Below, in pieces: positions 44,940-53,928 of a stretch of 64,000 bases of DNA; position 1 is the stretch's first letter, and each line of letters begins with the position of its first letter. The stretch is from Fen-1135 sp963705275. Its GTDB lineage: Bacteria; Desulfobacterota; Syntrophia; Syntrophales; UBA2185. Made by a program: the position numbers and the translations under genes. Under the pieces are notes generated by a model. The model was given only the letters and a program-made list of their open reading frames with translations. It had not been told where the DNA came from and ran no database searches. The stretch is from NCBI GenBank assembly GCA_963705275.1, contig OY970063.1:1240001-1304000 (forward strand), written 5' to 3'.

Positions 44940-45875
44940 CTACGATTTATTCGTAATCATTCTCAAAGCGGCGGGAATGATGTTGGCAACTATCGGCAGA
45001 CGGCCCGGCTGTTCCCCGTCGCAGTCCAGAAGGACACGCTCATCAGAGAATGCACTGATCGTTTTCCCGGTCAGGATCGATACATCCTTGATGTCTTTGA
45101 TTCTGCCATTATATAGTTTAGGGAAATGCCTGAAGACCTCGCCGAGGCTCAAATTCCCAATCACCGTTATATGGAACAGGCCGTCATCAATGATGGCATC
45201 CGGAGCCACCAGCATGCCCCCACCGTGATATCGACCGTTTGCCACAGCTATGTTCCAGGCAATGAGTTTTCTGTCATACGAGTTATCAATCTGAATATGC
45301 ATATTCTTCTTGCCATAAAGCAGAACTGAAGCCAATGTCGCCCAGATAAAGGAAATAAAGGGGCCAAACGCCTTGCTGTTTTTATTGACGCGTTCATCAA
45401 TTTCGCCGCCGAGGCCAAAACTGGCGATATTATGAAAATAGCGGATAACTGGACGTCCGTGATCATTGTAGTGCTGAAGTCGCCCCAGGTCAATGACCTT
45501 CACGTACCCTTTTTTAATCGTTTCTAGAGATTGTTCGATCCCTGCGGGAATTGGCACAGTCTTAATAAAATCACATCCCGTTCCAGTTGGCACAAACCCC
45601 AGCAAAGCATCATCCCGAATCGGTCCGCTTTCATCCATGAAGCCATTCACCACCTCATTAAGGGTGCCGTCGCCGCCCACACAAACGATCACTTCGGCTC
45701 CTTCAACAAGCTTCATCCTGGCAATCGTCGCTGCATCTCCCGGTCTTGCCGTCAGATATGAGGTAAAATAACCAAGGCGATCACGCGCCATAGACTGAAT
45801 TCGGGGCCACTGCCTTTCTGTCGAGCCATTACCCGCTTGAGGATTTACAATGAAGACAATTTTCGTGGAAGCCAA
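44940..45875 (-). CDS. Diacylglycerol/lipid kinase family protein (DagK/YegS-like)
   Basis: A 311-residue DAGK catalytic-domain protein: IVFIVNPQAGNGS (nucleotide-binding start), GGDGTLNEV (67-75), PTGTGCDFIK (in place of the usual GTxND), and a C-terminal LDCDGEQPG. These phosphorylate diacylglycerol, sphingosine-like or undecaprenyl-type lipids. The GTGCDF variation of the GTGND motif is common in this family. Its gene is followed in transcription direction by a 268-bp gap and then the small exported protein. The terpene-synthase-like gene lies upstream by 84 bp and may be co-transcribed; a lipid-related role for both is plausible. Confidence 0.88.
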   Translation of the reverse strand: MASTKIVFIVNPQAGNGSTERQWPRIQSMARDRLGYFTSYLTARPGDAATIARMKLVEGAEVIVCVGGDGTLNEVVNGFMDESGPIRDDALLGFVPTGTGCDFIKTVPIPAGIEQSLETIKKGYVKVIDLGRLQHYNDHGRPVIRYFHNIASFGLGGEIDERVNKNSKAFGPFISFIWATLASVLLYGKKNMHIQIDNSYDRKLIAWNIAVANGRYHGGGMLVAPDAIIDDGLFHITVIGNLSLGEVFRHFPKLYNGRIKDIKDVSILTGKTISAFSDERVLLDCDGEQPGRLPIVANIIPAALRMITNKS

Positions 45876-45959
45876 AAGTGCAACCTTCTATCTCAGATAT
45901 TGCTGTCAGCACAAAAACGCTTGAGATCCTCTATAAGACTTCTTTCTGCGATCATTTCA

Positions 45960-47111
45960 CTACCTTCTTATGCGTCTATATATCCAGCAGTGCAAAAAGA
46001 AAAAAATGGTAACCAGGCCGCCCTGACGGATCATTTTCTTTGCAACTTTTCTCACTTCTTTCTGCCGATCCACTTTCTTGTCGGCGAGATACATGCCGAG
46101 TAAACCGCGATTAATCATGTGATGGAAGCGTGAATTGGGCAGGCGGGAGATGCTCCGGTCTGCCTGCCTATAAAAATGCCCCAGCCTTGCCGTCATCTCG
46201 CTGCTGCCAGGATAGTATGAACAGAAGTTCAAATCCCCGCCGACGCGATCCTCCTCCTGGTCGATCAGATAATCAAGCAGGATATGTAATCCTTGTACCC
46301 ACGGGAAATATGCATCTTTGATGTGCTCAACCAGTTCCGCAGAACAATCTTCACGGAAAGCATGGGCAACAAGGCAGAAAATACCAAGAGTGGAGCCTGC
46401 GCAGGCCGCAAATTCATACCAGTTCATCTCAGGCAAGTGATCCTTCTGCGTATCAAACCATGCGGCCAGACGTGGCACACGCTCCTCGATCCTCACGTGC
46501 TTGTGGACTTGCAGTTCACAATAATAGCCGGCAAGTTCATGAAGGGCCGGTGCGATCAGATGATATGTCGGCAGCTTTTTGAGAATTTCCTGACAGGTCG
46601 CAACAAGAGACGGCAGGTAACCTCCATCATCCTGTTCATTTCGCAGACGGTAATAATGGTCACCGGATGCGCCAGGCGTCAGGGCATGATACATTGACTC
46701 ATGAAGTGCGCGAAAATCATCCGGGTCCAGTGACGTGCTGCGATCACAGAGGTTATCGAGATAATCACTGATGGTCTGATAAGCGACGATGAATCGCACT
46801 GCCTCATGGTAGCGATCCCCCGCTAATAGGGCGTAGATTGACCCGCCTTCGCAATGGAAAGTCTTTGTATCAATGCTCATGAGGGCCTGTTTACGGAGCT
46901 CCGGATCAGGAATCTCAAGAGCCTTTTGTTTCCATTCTCTCAGGTGACGATGGACATCAGGCCGGACGCGGAGAATAATTTTTGTTGTCATCGCCCACAG
47001 GAAAGACAAATTGTTCGCCAAATTACGCTCCTCTATTTTGCCGATTGCCCTTATGGAATCAGCTCGCAAAAAGTCTCGCCAATCGCTCCCAGCCGGAATG
47101 CTTACATCCAA
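45960..47111 (-). CDS. YtpB/DUF2600 family (tetraprenyl-beta-curcumene synthase-like) terpene synthase
   Basis: A 383-residue all-helical protein of the DUF2600 family. The Bacillus YtpB enzyme cyclises heptaprenyl diphosphate to tetraprenyl-beta-curcumene. Family landmarks present: EWKQKALEIPDPELRKQALMS (seen as separate EIPDPELRKQALMS), Asp-rich SDYLDNLCDR (115-124) and LLDYLIDQEEDR (278-289), the two presumed Mg/diphosphate sites. A 40-residue N-terminal extension precedes the YtpB-like start; an in-frame ATG at codon 41 gives that shorter form. The family is best known from Firmicutes; presence here next to a lipid-kinase gene suggests a membrane isoprenoid role. Confidence 0.82.
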   Translation of the reverse strand: MDVSIPAGSDWRDFLRADSIRAIGKIEERNLANNLSFLWAMTTKIILRVRPDVHRHLREWKQKALEIPDPELRKQALMSIDTKTFHCEGGSIYALLAGDRYHEAVRFIVAYQTISDYLDNLCDRSTSLDPDDFRALHESMYHALTPGASGDHYYRLRNEQDDGGYLPSLVATCQEILKKLPTYHLIAPALHELAGYYCELQVHKHVRIEERVPRLAAWFDTQKDHLPEMNWYEFAACAGSTLGIFCLVAHAFREDCSAELVEHIKDAYFPWVQGLHILLDYLIDQEEDRVGGDLNFCSYYPGSSEMTARLGHFYRQADRSISRLPNSRFHHMINRGLLGMYLADKKVDRQKEVRKVAKKMIRQGGLVTIFFFLHCWIYRRIRR

Positions 47112-47324
47112 GAATGCACACGCTTGCGCTTAATAACACAAGGCATTTTTTAACTCAAGCACCATGCTGCTCAACTTAGAGGAATTGCCTTGACCCTCTA
47201 TTTCTTTTCATGTTACCGCTAACAAAAAATAATCCCGTATACCCGATCTCCAAAATAGCGTGGCATCAGGACAGGCGCAACGTGATAAGACGAAAAAGAG
47301 CGGTCATTGGAACTGCAACAATTT

Positions 47325-48662
47325 ATGCGTCATGAAGAAAGTATAATAGTTATTGGCGGCGGAGCAAGCGGCATGATGGCCGCAGGGAGAGCTGCGGAAA
47401 TGGGCGCTCATGTCACCCTCCTGGAAAGAACGGGGAAACTCGGACAGAAAATCCTCGTGAGCGGCAAGACGCGCTGTAACCTGACAAATGCCAGGGAGTT
47501 GGATCACTTCATCTCTATGTATGGGTCAAACGGACGTTTTCTATACGGGGCATTTAATCACTTCTTTCGTGAAGATCTGGTCTCTTTCTTAAGCCGCTAC
47601 GGTGTGGAAACAAAGACAGAGAGAGGCGGGAGGGTCTTTCCAGTTTCTGACAGGGCCGAAGATGTTGTCAGCGCGTTCCAGAAATATCTCATTGATCACG
47701 GTGTGGAGATATGCAGGCACAGCAGGGTCACAGGTATCGAAACCCGCAATAAACGGGTAACGGGTGTGGTGCTGGCAGACGGTAAACGCCGGGCGAGCGC
47801 CGTGATTCTGGCTGCAGGCGGTTCGACATATCCTGCAACCGGTTCTAGCGGTGATGGCTATACGATGGCTGCTGCCCTCGGCCACACCATAATTAAACTC
47901 CGTCCCGCATTAGTGCCCCTTGTTGTCGAGGAGATTCCTCACGCTAAGTCCATGCAGGGTGTGAGCCTGAGAAATGTTCGTCTCACGGCATTCCAGTGCC
48001 GTGCGGATAAAATTGATCCTTCGCTTGTGCCAAAAAGTGACATGGGCCGCGGCATAGAAAGCAGACGCCCACGCCCGCCGATCATCGAAAGCCGTATGGG
48101 TGAGATGCTGATTACCCATTTCGGCATCGGGGGACCGGTTACACTGCTTATGAGCCTGTCCATCGTTGATGCCCTGAAACGGGGGCCGGTTAGTGTCTCC
48201 ATAGATCTCAAGGCGGCCCTTGATACGAAACAGCTCAGCAAGCGCCTTCAGCGTGATTTCGACCGCTTCAGCAAAAAAAAGTACAGCAGTATCGTAAAAG
48301 GTCTTGTGCCTGCCAAGATGGTGGATCCCATAGTATTGATGACAGGTGTCACGCCGGATAAGTGCGGATGGCAGATCAGCGCCGATGAACGTGAGAGACT
48401 CGTCGATCATCTGAAATCTCTGCGCTTTAATATCAAGGGTTCTCTCCCCATGTCATCTGCCATCGTGACGGCAGGAGGCATATCCCTGAAAGAAATTGAT
48501 CCACGGACGATGGCATCGCGCAAGATAATGGGTCTATACCTTTGCGGAGAAGTAATAGACATTGACGCCGATACAGGAGGCTACAATCTCCAGGCGGCCT
48601 TTTCAACGGGCTACCTTGCCGGTGAAAGTACCGCGGCTTATATTAACTCCAGAGAGCCCTAA
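47325..48662 (+). CDS. HI0933/BaiN-family flavoprotein
   Basis: A 445-residue NAD(P)/FAD-dependent oxidoreductase of the COG2081 type: VIGGGASGMMAAGRA (FAD), LERTGKLGQKILVSGKTRCNLTN (the family's GKKxLxSGgGRCNxtN block), GGRVFPVSDRAEDVV, LAAGGSTYPATGSSGDGY, and a C-terminal GLYLCGEVIDIDADTGGYNLQAAFSTG block. Members' reactions are mostly unknown; BaiN acts in bile-acid dehydroxylation. ATG 47325 is taken; a TTG at 47307 would add six residues. It is isolated on the plus strand between minus-strand groups. Confidence 0.88.
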   Translation: MRHEESIIVIGGGASGMMAAGRAAEMGAHVTLLERTGKLGQKILVSGKTRCNLTNARELDHFISMYGSNGRFLYGAFNHFFREDLVSFLSRYGVETKTERGGRVFPVSDRAEDVVSAFQKYLIDHGVEICRHSRVTGIETRNKRVTGVVLADGKRRASAVILAAGGSTYPATGSSGDGYTMAAALGHTIIKLRPALVPLVVEEIPHAKSMQGVSLRNVRLTAFQCRADKIDPSLVPKSDMGRGIESRRPRPPIIESRMGEMLITHFGIGGPVTLLMSLSIVDALKRGPVSVSIDLKAALDTKQLSKRLQRDFDRFSKKKYSSIVKGLVPAKMVDPIVLMTGVTPDKCGWQISADERERLVDHLKSLRFNIKGSLPMSSAIVTAGGISLKEIDPRTMASRKIMGLYLCGEVIDIDADTGGYNLQAAFSTGYLAGESTAAYINSREP

Positions 48663-48735
48663 ATCCATTGTCATATGAACCTTTAGAGTTGCCATTCCTG
48701 ACCGGGGTTCGACATTGCGAGAGGGCAGGTAAATA

Positions 48736-49209
48736 TCATTCCTCCTTTTCTTGCTCTTGCTTTTTTCCCTTTTTCTTCTCCTGTTTTTTTTCCTGCTTCT
48801 TCTCCTGCTTCATCTCTTCGTCAGGCTTCTGATCCTTTTCCGGCTCTGGTTTCTTTTCCTGGTCCTTTCCTTTTTCCTTCTCCTTCTTTTTCTTCTTCTC
48901 CTTCCCCTCTTCGGGGGCTTCCTTTGACGGCTTCGTTTTACTTGCTGCCTGATCTTTCGGCAGGGACAGCAGCGCCGCCTTTTCCGCCTTTATCTTTGCC
49001 AGTTCTTCGGTCCTCTTCTCGATATTGGCGATAACTTTCAGTCTGTCATTTATGGCCCTAATATTTGCGCGCAGCTTCTTAACGAGCGCATCTTTTTCGA
49101 TCCCAGGAGATTCTACCCCTTTTTTAGCGAGGGAAGACAGGCGTTCCTCCAGCCTGCGACCGAAATGCGCCTTTTGTCTTCCTTGCGCCCCCTTGTTGCT
49201 TGATCCCAT
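48736..49209 (-). CDS. Basic/acidic low-complexity protein with Lys/Glu tail
   Basis: A 157-residue hypothetical. The first ~90 residues are helical with heptad-like leucines (LEERLSSLAKKGVES, IRAINDRLKVIANIEKRTEELAKIKAE), likely a coiled coil. From about residue 95 it is almost only K, E, Q, D and P (for example EGKEKKKKKEKEKG), an intrinsically disordered polyampholyte tail. No signal peptide or known domain. It may bind nucleic acid or act in stress desiccation, but nothing in the sequence shows which. The repetitive GA-rich minus-strand codons make replication-slippage length variation likely. Confidence 0.6.
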   Translation of the reverse strand: MGSSNKGAQGRQKAHFGRRLEERLSSLAKKGVESPGIEKDALVKKLRANIRAINDRLKVIANIEKRTEELAKIKAEKAALLSLPKDQAASKTKPSKEAPEEGKEKKKKKEKEKGKDQEKKPEPEKDQKPDEEMKQEKKQEKKQEKKKGKKQEQEKEE

Positions 49210-49459
49210 ATTCTCTCCTCCCTTTCCGATTCACTTGTTTTTCGCGGCAGTCAACAGTCTGTAAAATATTCTCACTTTCCTGCCGTCAGATGATTGCTGG
49301 ACATATATGTAGCAGGAAATAAGACTAAAAACCATCATATTTCGCAATGCGGTTACGGCAATGAAGCCCTCCATTTCTTCGGGATTCTACACGATGTGTT
49401 CAGGGGAGAAACGGGGAAAGATCAATCATCAGATATTTTCATAACCGGAAATCGCCGCT

Positions 49460-49723
49460 CTACGATTCTTTCTTATATACGAAGTTTCTTTGAGTAATCA
49501 ACATTTCAAGTTCATCGAAAAAGGTTAATTGATGGTTAATGTTTTTGGACAAATTATCTTCAGTTGTTTTTGACGATTCATATTTCGACCAATCTAATTC
49601 AGTTTGCATATGCGCATCGCTCTCGGCAACAGGCAACAACAGGTAGACGAAACAATTTTCTCTTATCCAGCCCATGCAATCTTCGCCGTAACACCTTCTA
49701 TTGACAAATATGCACCATTTCAT
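49460..49723 (-). CDS. Small protein of unknown function, Cys-rich N-terminus
   Basis: An 87-residue frame from an ATG at 49723 that is well spaced behind GGAAAGGA. It begins MKWCIFVNRRCYGEDCMGW, with Cys at 4, 11 and 16 (a possible metal site), and has a polar C-terminal half. No family recognised. Upstream in-frame starts (for example 49783) exist but lack a ribosome site. Coding status is likely but not certain. Confidence 0.5.
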   Translation of the reverse strand: MKWCIFVNRRCYGEDCMGWIRENCFVYLLLPVAESDAHMQTELDWSKYESSKTTEDNLSKNINHQLTFFDELEMLITQRNFVYKKES

Positions 49724-49802
49724 ACCGGCGTCCTTTCCTGTCTGTCTGATCATTCCCATTTTATTTATGCAATACCTCAACACCTAAGTAAAAATACAAG
49801 AA

Positions 49803-51155
49803 CTAAAGCACATGCAATATTTCACTGAGACTCGGGTGGGGAATGATCCAGTTTTTCAATTCCCTCTTCCCCATGCGATTTGCAAGAGCCAGGCTCATCG
49901 AAGCGATCAGCTCACCGGCATCTTCGCCCACGATCGTTACACCGATCAGGCTATCCCCGGAAAATACCGCCTTTAGGAAACCACTCCCTTTGAGTTCCGT
50001 CCTGGCCATGATATTGGCCCCATATTCGACCCTCCTTGTCTCTATATTTAGACCCAACTCGAGTGCCCGCTTTTCCGTAAGACCAACACGGGCCACATTC
50101 GGGTGAGTATACACGACGGAAGGAACTGCGTCCTCCCTGTATGTGACTGAACGATCGCCATAGAGGTAGCTCGCAACTGATCTTCCCTGCTGTATGGCCC
50201 TGTGCGCAAGCATGATCCCACCCGTTACATCACCGACGGCATAGATGCTCCGCACGTTGGTCATCTGGCGGTCATCGACAGAGATCCCCTTCTGATCATA
50301 CAGGATACCGCATCGATTCAATTCGTCTGTGTGCAAGAGAGGTTTTCTTCCTGTACACATAAGGACACAATCGGCGGAGAGTTCAATTTGTTTTCCATTT
50401 TGCAGAGCTTTCAACGATACCCCTTTTGAAGTCTCCTCTAGAGCCTCCATACGTGTTGACGTGTAAATCGCAACACCCAGGCGGATAAGGTCATGCCTTA
50501 TTAAATCGTCGGCCTCTCTATCCTCACATGGCAGTAGTCCATCCAAGAGTTCAACGATGGTAACCCTAACGCCGAGCTCAGCCAGGAATGTGGCAATTTC
50601 AATCCCGATGAAGCTGCCGCCGACAATGATGATAGTTTCCGGCAGGGTCTCAAGAGCGAGGAACCCGTCGGATGTTAAAATCTTACTGGATGTCTGGAAA
50701 CCACGCGGCAGGAGCGGTTCCGAACCCCAGGCAATAATGATGTTATCAGCAGTCAGGTGATGCCTTTGGCCCGCAATGGAAATCCACTCTACTTCCCGGG
50801 AAGAAATAACGTGCCCCTCTCCGGCCTTCATATCCACACCTGCGTCATCAAGAGACTGCTCCACACCTTTGGCGGAAAGGATGACCATCTGCCGCTGATG
50901 GCGTTTGATCGCAGCGAGATCCACCCTCGCCTCACCCGTAGAAATACCGAGGCGCTTCAATCTCTTGAGGTTCATGTATTGCCTGCTGCAAGCCAAAAGC
51001 GCCTTTGTGGGAATGCAGCCGCGATGTGTGCATGTGCCGCCCCACTGATTTTTCTCGACGACGGCAACCCGTGCTCCCCATCTGGCCGCGTGTTCGGCCG
51101 CCGCATGGCCTCCGGGACCGGCTCCGATGATGATAAGATCGTACGTATCAGACAC
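49803..51155 (-). CDS. lpdA: Dihydrolipoyl dehydrogenase (glycine cleavage L-protein)
   Basis: A 450-residue pyridine nucleotide-disulfide oxidoreductase that reoxidises lipoyl-GcvH with NAD+. FAD-binding IIGAGPGGHAAAEHA (9-23), redox disulfide Cys42/Cys47 in GGTCTHRGCIPTK, NAD-binding IVGGSFIGIEIATFLAE, and C-terminal HPSLSEIL with the active-site His (HPTLSE type). It begins with GTG, whose G is also the last base of the lipA stop (TAGTG), so translation is coupled. It closes the gcv operon and therefore is the L-protein. Confidence 0.92.
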   Translation of the reverse strand: MSDTYDLIIIGAGPGGHAAAEHAARWGARVAVVEKNQWGGTCTHRGCIPTKALLACSRQYMNLKRLKRLGISTGEARVDLAAIKRHQRQMVILSAKGVEQSLDDAGVDMKAGEGHVISSREVEWISIAGQRHHLTADNIIIAWGSEPLLPRGFQTSSKILTSDGFLALETLPETIIIVGGSFIGIEIATFLAELGVRVTIVELLDGLLPCEDREADDLIRHDLIRLGVAIYTSTRMEALEETSKGVSLKALQNGKQIELSADCVLMCTGRKPLLHTDELNRCGILYDQKGISVDDRQMTNVRSIYAVGDVTGGIMLAHRAIQQGRSVASYLYGDRSVTYREDAVPSVVYTHPNVARVGLTEKRALELGLNIETRRVEYGANIMARTELKGSGFLKAVFSGDSLIGVTIVGEDAGELIASMSLALANRMGKRELKNWIIPHPSLSEILHVL

Positions 51156-52030
51156 TATAATGCCTTCCCTGACTCGGTCTGAGAGATTCCTGCCGCATGG
51201 TAGGAACTGCGCACCAGAGGGCCTGATTCAACGTGTTTAATCCCCAGCTCATACGCCATCCCTCTCATTGCCTCGAACTCATCCGGGTGGTAATATTTCA
51301 TGACGGGCCAGTGATCGCGTGTAGGCCGCTGATACTGGCCAATGGTCACCATTTCACAGTGAACTCGAGCCAGGTCATGGAGCAATACCATAATGTCACT
51401 CCCGCTCTCTCCGAAGCCAACCATGAATCCCGACTTGACGATAATTTCCTTCTCGCTTAATTGGCTTATCCGGTGAAGCAATTCGAGGGACAGATGATAA
51501 TTTCCCTGCGGTCTTATGCGGCTGAAAAAAGCGGGGACAACTTCCATATTGTGGTTAATCACATGAGGTTTGCTCTTGACTATGTATTCCAGGGCATCCC
51601 AATTACCGGAGAGGTCCGGAATAAGAACTTCCACCCGGCATCCCGGCACTTCCTGATACAGCCTTTCCACGCAACGGGCGAACATCCCTGCCCCTCCATC
51701 GGAGAGGTCATCCCTAGTGACTGATGTAATAACTATATACCGGAGTCCCAGTTCTTTGACGGCCTGGGTGAGCCGTTCCGGTTCCATCTCGTCCAATCCA
51801 TCCGGCGTCCCGTGCCGGACATTGCAGTACAGGCAGTTTCTCGTACAGATATTCCCAAGGATTAAGAAAGTGGCCGTCCCGGAATGAAAGCATTCAGTGA
51901 CATTGGGGCAATGTGCCTCCTGACAGATGGAATGGAGATTGAATTGCGACAGAATCCCTTTCACATGCCGGAACTCATGCGAGGCAGGGAGTCTCACCTT
52001 TAACCATTCAGGCTTCCTTTTTATCTGCAT
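51155..52030 (-). CDS. lipA: Lipoyl synthase
   Basis: A 291-residue radical SAM enzyme inserting two sulfurs into octanoyl-GcvH. Auxiliary-cluster Cys36, Cys41, Cys47 (CQEAHCPNVTEC), SAM-cluster Cys62, Cys66, Cys69 (CTRNCLYCNV), and a C-terminal RSSYHA Ser that binds the auxiliary cluster. All are in place. It overlaps the upstream DUF gene by 23 bp and abuts lpd. The context within the gcv operon shows that GcvH is the lipoylated protein it serves. No LipB/LplA is visible in the window. Confidence 0.95.
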   Translation of the reverse strand: MQIKRKPEWLKVRLPASHEFRHVKGILSQFNLHSICQEAHCPNVTECFHSGTATFLILGNICTRNCLYCNVRHGTPDGLDEMEPERLTQAVKELGLRYIVITSVTRDDLSDGGAGMFARCVERLYQEVPGCRVEVLIPDLSGNWDALEYIVKSKPHVINHNMEVVPAFFSRIRPQGNYHLSLELLHRISQLSEKEIIVKSGFMVGFGESGSDIMVLLHDLARVHCEMVTIGQYQRPTRDHWPVMKYYHPDEFEAMRGMAYELGIKHVESGPLVRSSYHAAGISQTESGKAL

Positions 52031-52418
52031 TCACACCCTGAACCCTTTTCTTCGCTTTGGCGAAACTGAAAAGACCGAAAACGAGGAACATAACTCCCAT
52101 GATCAGCTGCGGCAAGGCAGCTTCAATCCGACCAGTTTCGATAAAATGCCCCACTGCCTGCGCCAGATTTATAAGGCCGAAGAAAAGGAAAAGGGCAGGT
52201 GCGATGTAGTTGACCAGTTTGCGCGCATCTACGGGAAGTTTAGGTAGTCCCAGCGCCTGCCCACCGACAGGAGCCTGATCAACTTTGCCCGGCTGTGCCG
52301 GCGCCGGCTTTTCTTCAAAGGCATCCTTTTCCTTACCGGCAAGAGCCCAGATGATCTTGTCTCTTTCTCTCGGATTTTTGACCGTTTTAAGTTTTCTTAT
52401 GAGTTTGTCTCTTTCCAT
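52008..52418 (-). CDS. Small two-helix membrane protein between gcvPB and lipA
   Basis: A 136-residue protein: a basic N-terminal segment (MERDKLIRKLKTVKNPRERD), a Pro/Gln linker (about 40-62), and two membrane helices (about 72-92 and 105-122) ending in a Lys-rich tail. A GGAGG site fixes the start at 52418. No family recognised. It is translated within the gcv/lip operon, overlapping lipA by 23 bp. It might be an operon-specific membrane accessory, but nothing shows a direct role in glycine cleavage. Confidence 0.65.
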   Translation of the reverse strand: MERDKLIRKLKTVKNPRERDKIIWALAGKEKDAFEEKPAPAQPGKVDQAPVGGQALGLPKLPVDARKLVNYIAPALFLFFGLINLAQAVGHFIETGRIEAALPQLIMGVMFLVFGLFSFAKAKKRVQGVNADKKEA

Positions 52419-52470
52419 ATTCCTCCACATCCCTCGCTTACGTATGTCTATGCCTGATTCTTGCCTCTGC

Positions 52471-53907
52471 TTATCCCCAGCATACGTCAGGTTCCCTTGC
52501 CGCCTTGACATCATCCAGGCGCCTTACGGCAGTGGTGAGCGGCGCTGACTTTACCAGATCTGGATTCTCCTTCGCCTCCCTGGCAATGACAATCATCGTA
52601 TCGCAGAAGGCATCAAGGGTCTCCTTGCTTTCCGTCTCGTTGGGCTCGATCATAATGGCCTCCGGTACGATCAGGGGGAAGTATATCGTCGGCGGGTGAT
52701 AGCCGTAATCGAGTAGACGCTTGGCAATATCCGAGGTGTGGACGCCGCTCTCCTTGACCTGCCTCTTTCCCGAGAAGACACACTCGTGCATGCATATCCG
52801 GTCATAGGGAAGATCGTAATAGGGCCTTAAGCGCTCCTTCACGTAATTGGCATTGAGCACGGCGGTTTCACTTGCCTTCTTCAAGCCGTCAGGCCCGAGA
52901 GATCTGATATATGCGTAGGCCTTCACCATCACATTAAAATTTCCATAGAATGCCCTAACCCGACCGATACTGTCCGGAAAGTTATACTTCCAGTCGAATC
53001 TTTTCCCTTTTTTTACGACACGAGGCACGGGAAGATACCGAACCAGATCTTTTCTAACTCCCACGGGACCGCTTCCGGGACCACCACAGCCATGGGGCGT
53101 CGAGAACGTCTTGTGGAGATTGAGCTGAATGACATCGATGCCCACGTCGCCCGGTTTTGTAACTCCCATAAAGGCGTTAGCATTGGCGCCGTCGCAGTAC
53201 AATATCCCTCCTCTTCTGTGAACAATGTCAGAAACCTGTTCAATATTTCTCTCAAAAAGACCGAGGGTGTTGGGGTTCGTAATCATCAGTCCCGCCACGT
53301 CCTTCGTCATCAGTTCCCGAAGATGGCCGATATCAACACCACCTTCGGCATTTGACCGCACGGTGACGACATGGTAGCCGCACAATGCCCCGGACGCAGG
53401 GTTTGTTCCGTGCGCGGTATCGGGGATCAGAATCTTTGAGCGCTTCTGTCCCTTCTTCTCAAAATATTTCTTAATGACCATGACGCCGGTGAGTTCGCCA
53501 TGCGCCCCTGCGGCGGGCTGGAGGGCAAAATCGGCCATACCGAATATCTCGCTCAAATACTGCCTGAGTTCGTACATGATCTGTAACGATCCCTGGGAAA
53601 ATTTAACGGGAGCATGAGGATGGAGGTTTGTAAATCCCGGCAGACGAGATACCTCCTCATTGATCTTGGGATTGTACTTCATGGTGCAAGAGCCGAGAGG
53701 ATAGAAGCCCACATCGACACCGAAATTCCGTTTCGATAGCTGTGTATAATGGCGGATGAGATCCACCTCCGCCACCTCAGGCAGATCCACATCATCCCTG
53801 AGCAGACTCTCGTTAATAATATCTGCAACGACTACCCCAGGCACATCCAATTTCGGAATTCCTGTGGCTGTCCTTCCCGGCCTGCTCTTTTCAAATATGA
53901 GTTCCAT
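52471..53907 (-). CDS. gcvPB: Glycine dehydrogenase (decarboxylating), subunit 2
   Basis: A 478-residue P-protein beta half. The PLP lysine is Lys266 in QLNLHKTFSTPHGCGGPGSGP; FYPLGSCTMKYNPK (68-81) and PAAGAHGELTG are family signatures. With GcvPA it decarboxylates glycine and passes the aminomethyl group to lipoyl-GcvH. The split P-protein is typical of Firmicutes, archaea and many deltaproteobacteria. The gene starts 21 bp after gcvPA. Confidence 0.96.
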   Translation of the reverse strand: MELIFEKSRPGRTATGIPKLDVPGVVVADIINESLLRDDVDLPEVAEVDLIRHYTQLSKRNFGVDVGFYPLGSCTMKYNPKINEEVSRLPGFTNLHPHAPVKFSQGSLQIMYELRQYLSEIFGMADFALQPAAGAHGELTGVMVIKKYFEKKGQKRSKILIPDTAHGTNPASGALCGYHVVTVRSNAEGGVDIGHLRELMTKDVAGLMITNPNTLGLFERNIEQVSDIVHRRGGILYCDGANANAFMGVTKPGDVGIDVIQLNLHKTFSTPHGCGGPGSGPVGVRKDLVRYLPVPRVVKKGKRFDWKYNFPDSIGRVRAFYGNFNVMVKAYAYIRSLGPDGLKKASETAVLNANYVKERLRPYYDLPYDRICMHECVFSGKRQVKESGVHTSDIAKRLLDYGYHPPTIYFPLIVPEAIMIEPNETESKETLDAFCDTMIVIAREAKENPDLVKSAPLTTAVRRLDDVKAAREPDVCWG

Positions 53908-53928
53908 GAATTACCTCCGGCTTACATG

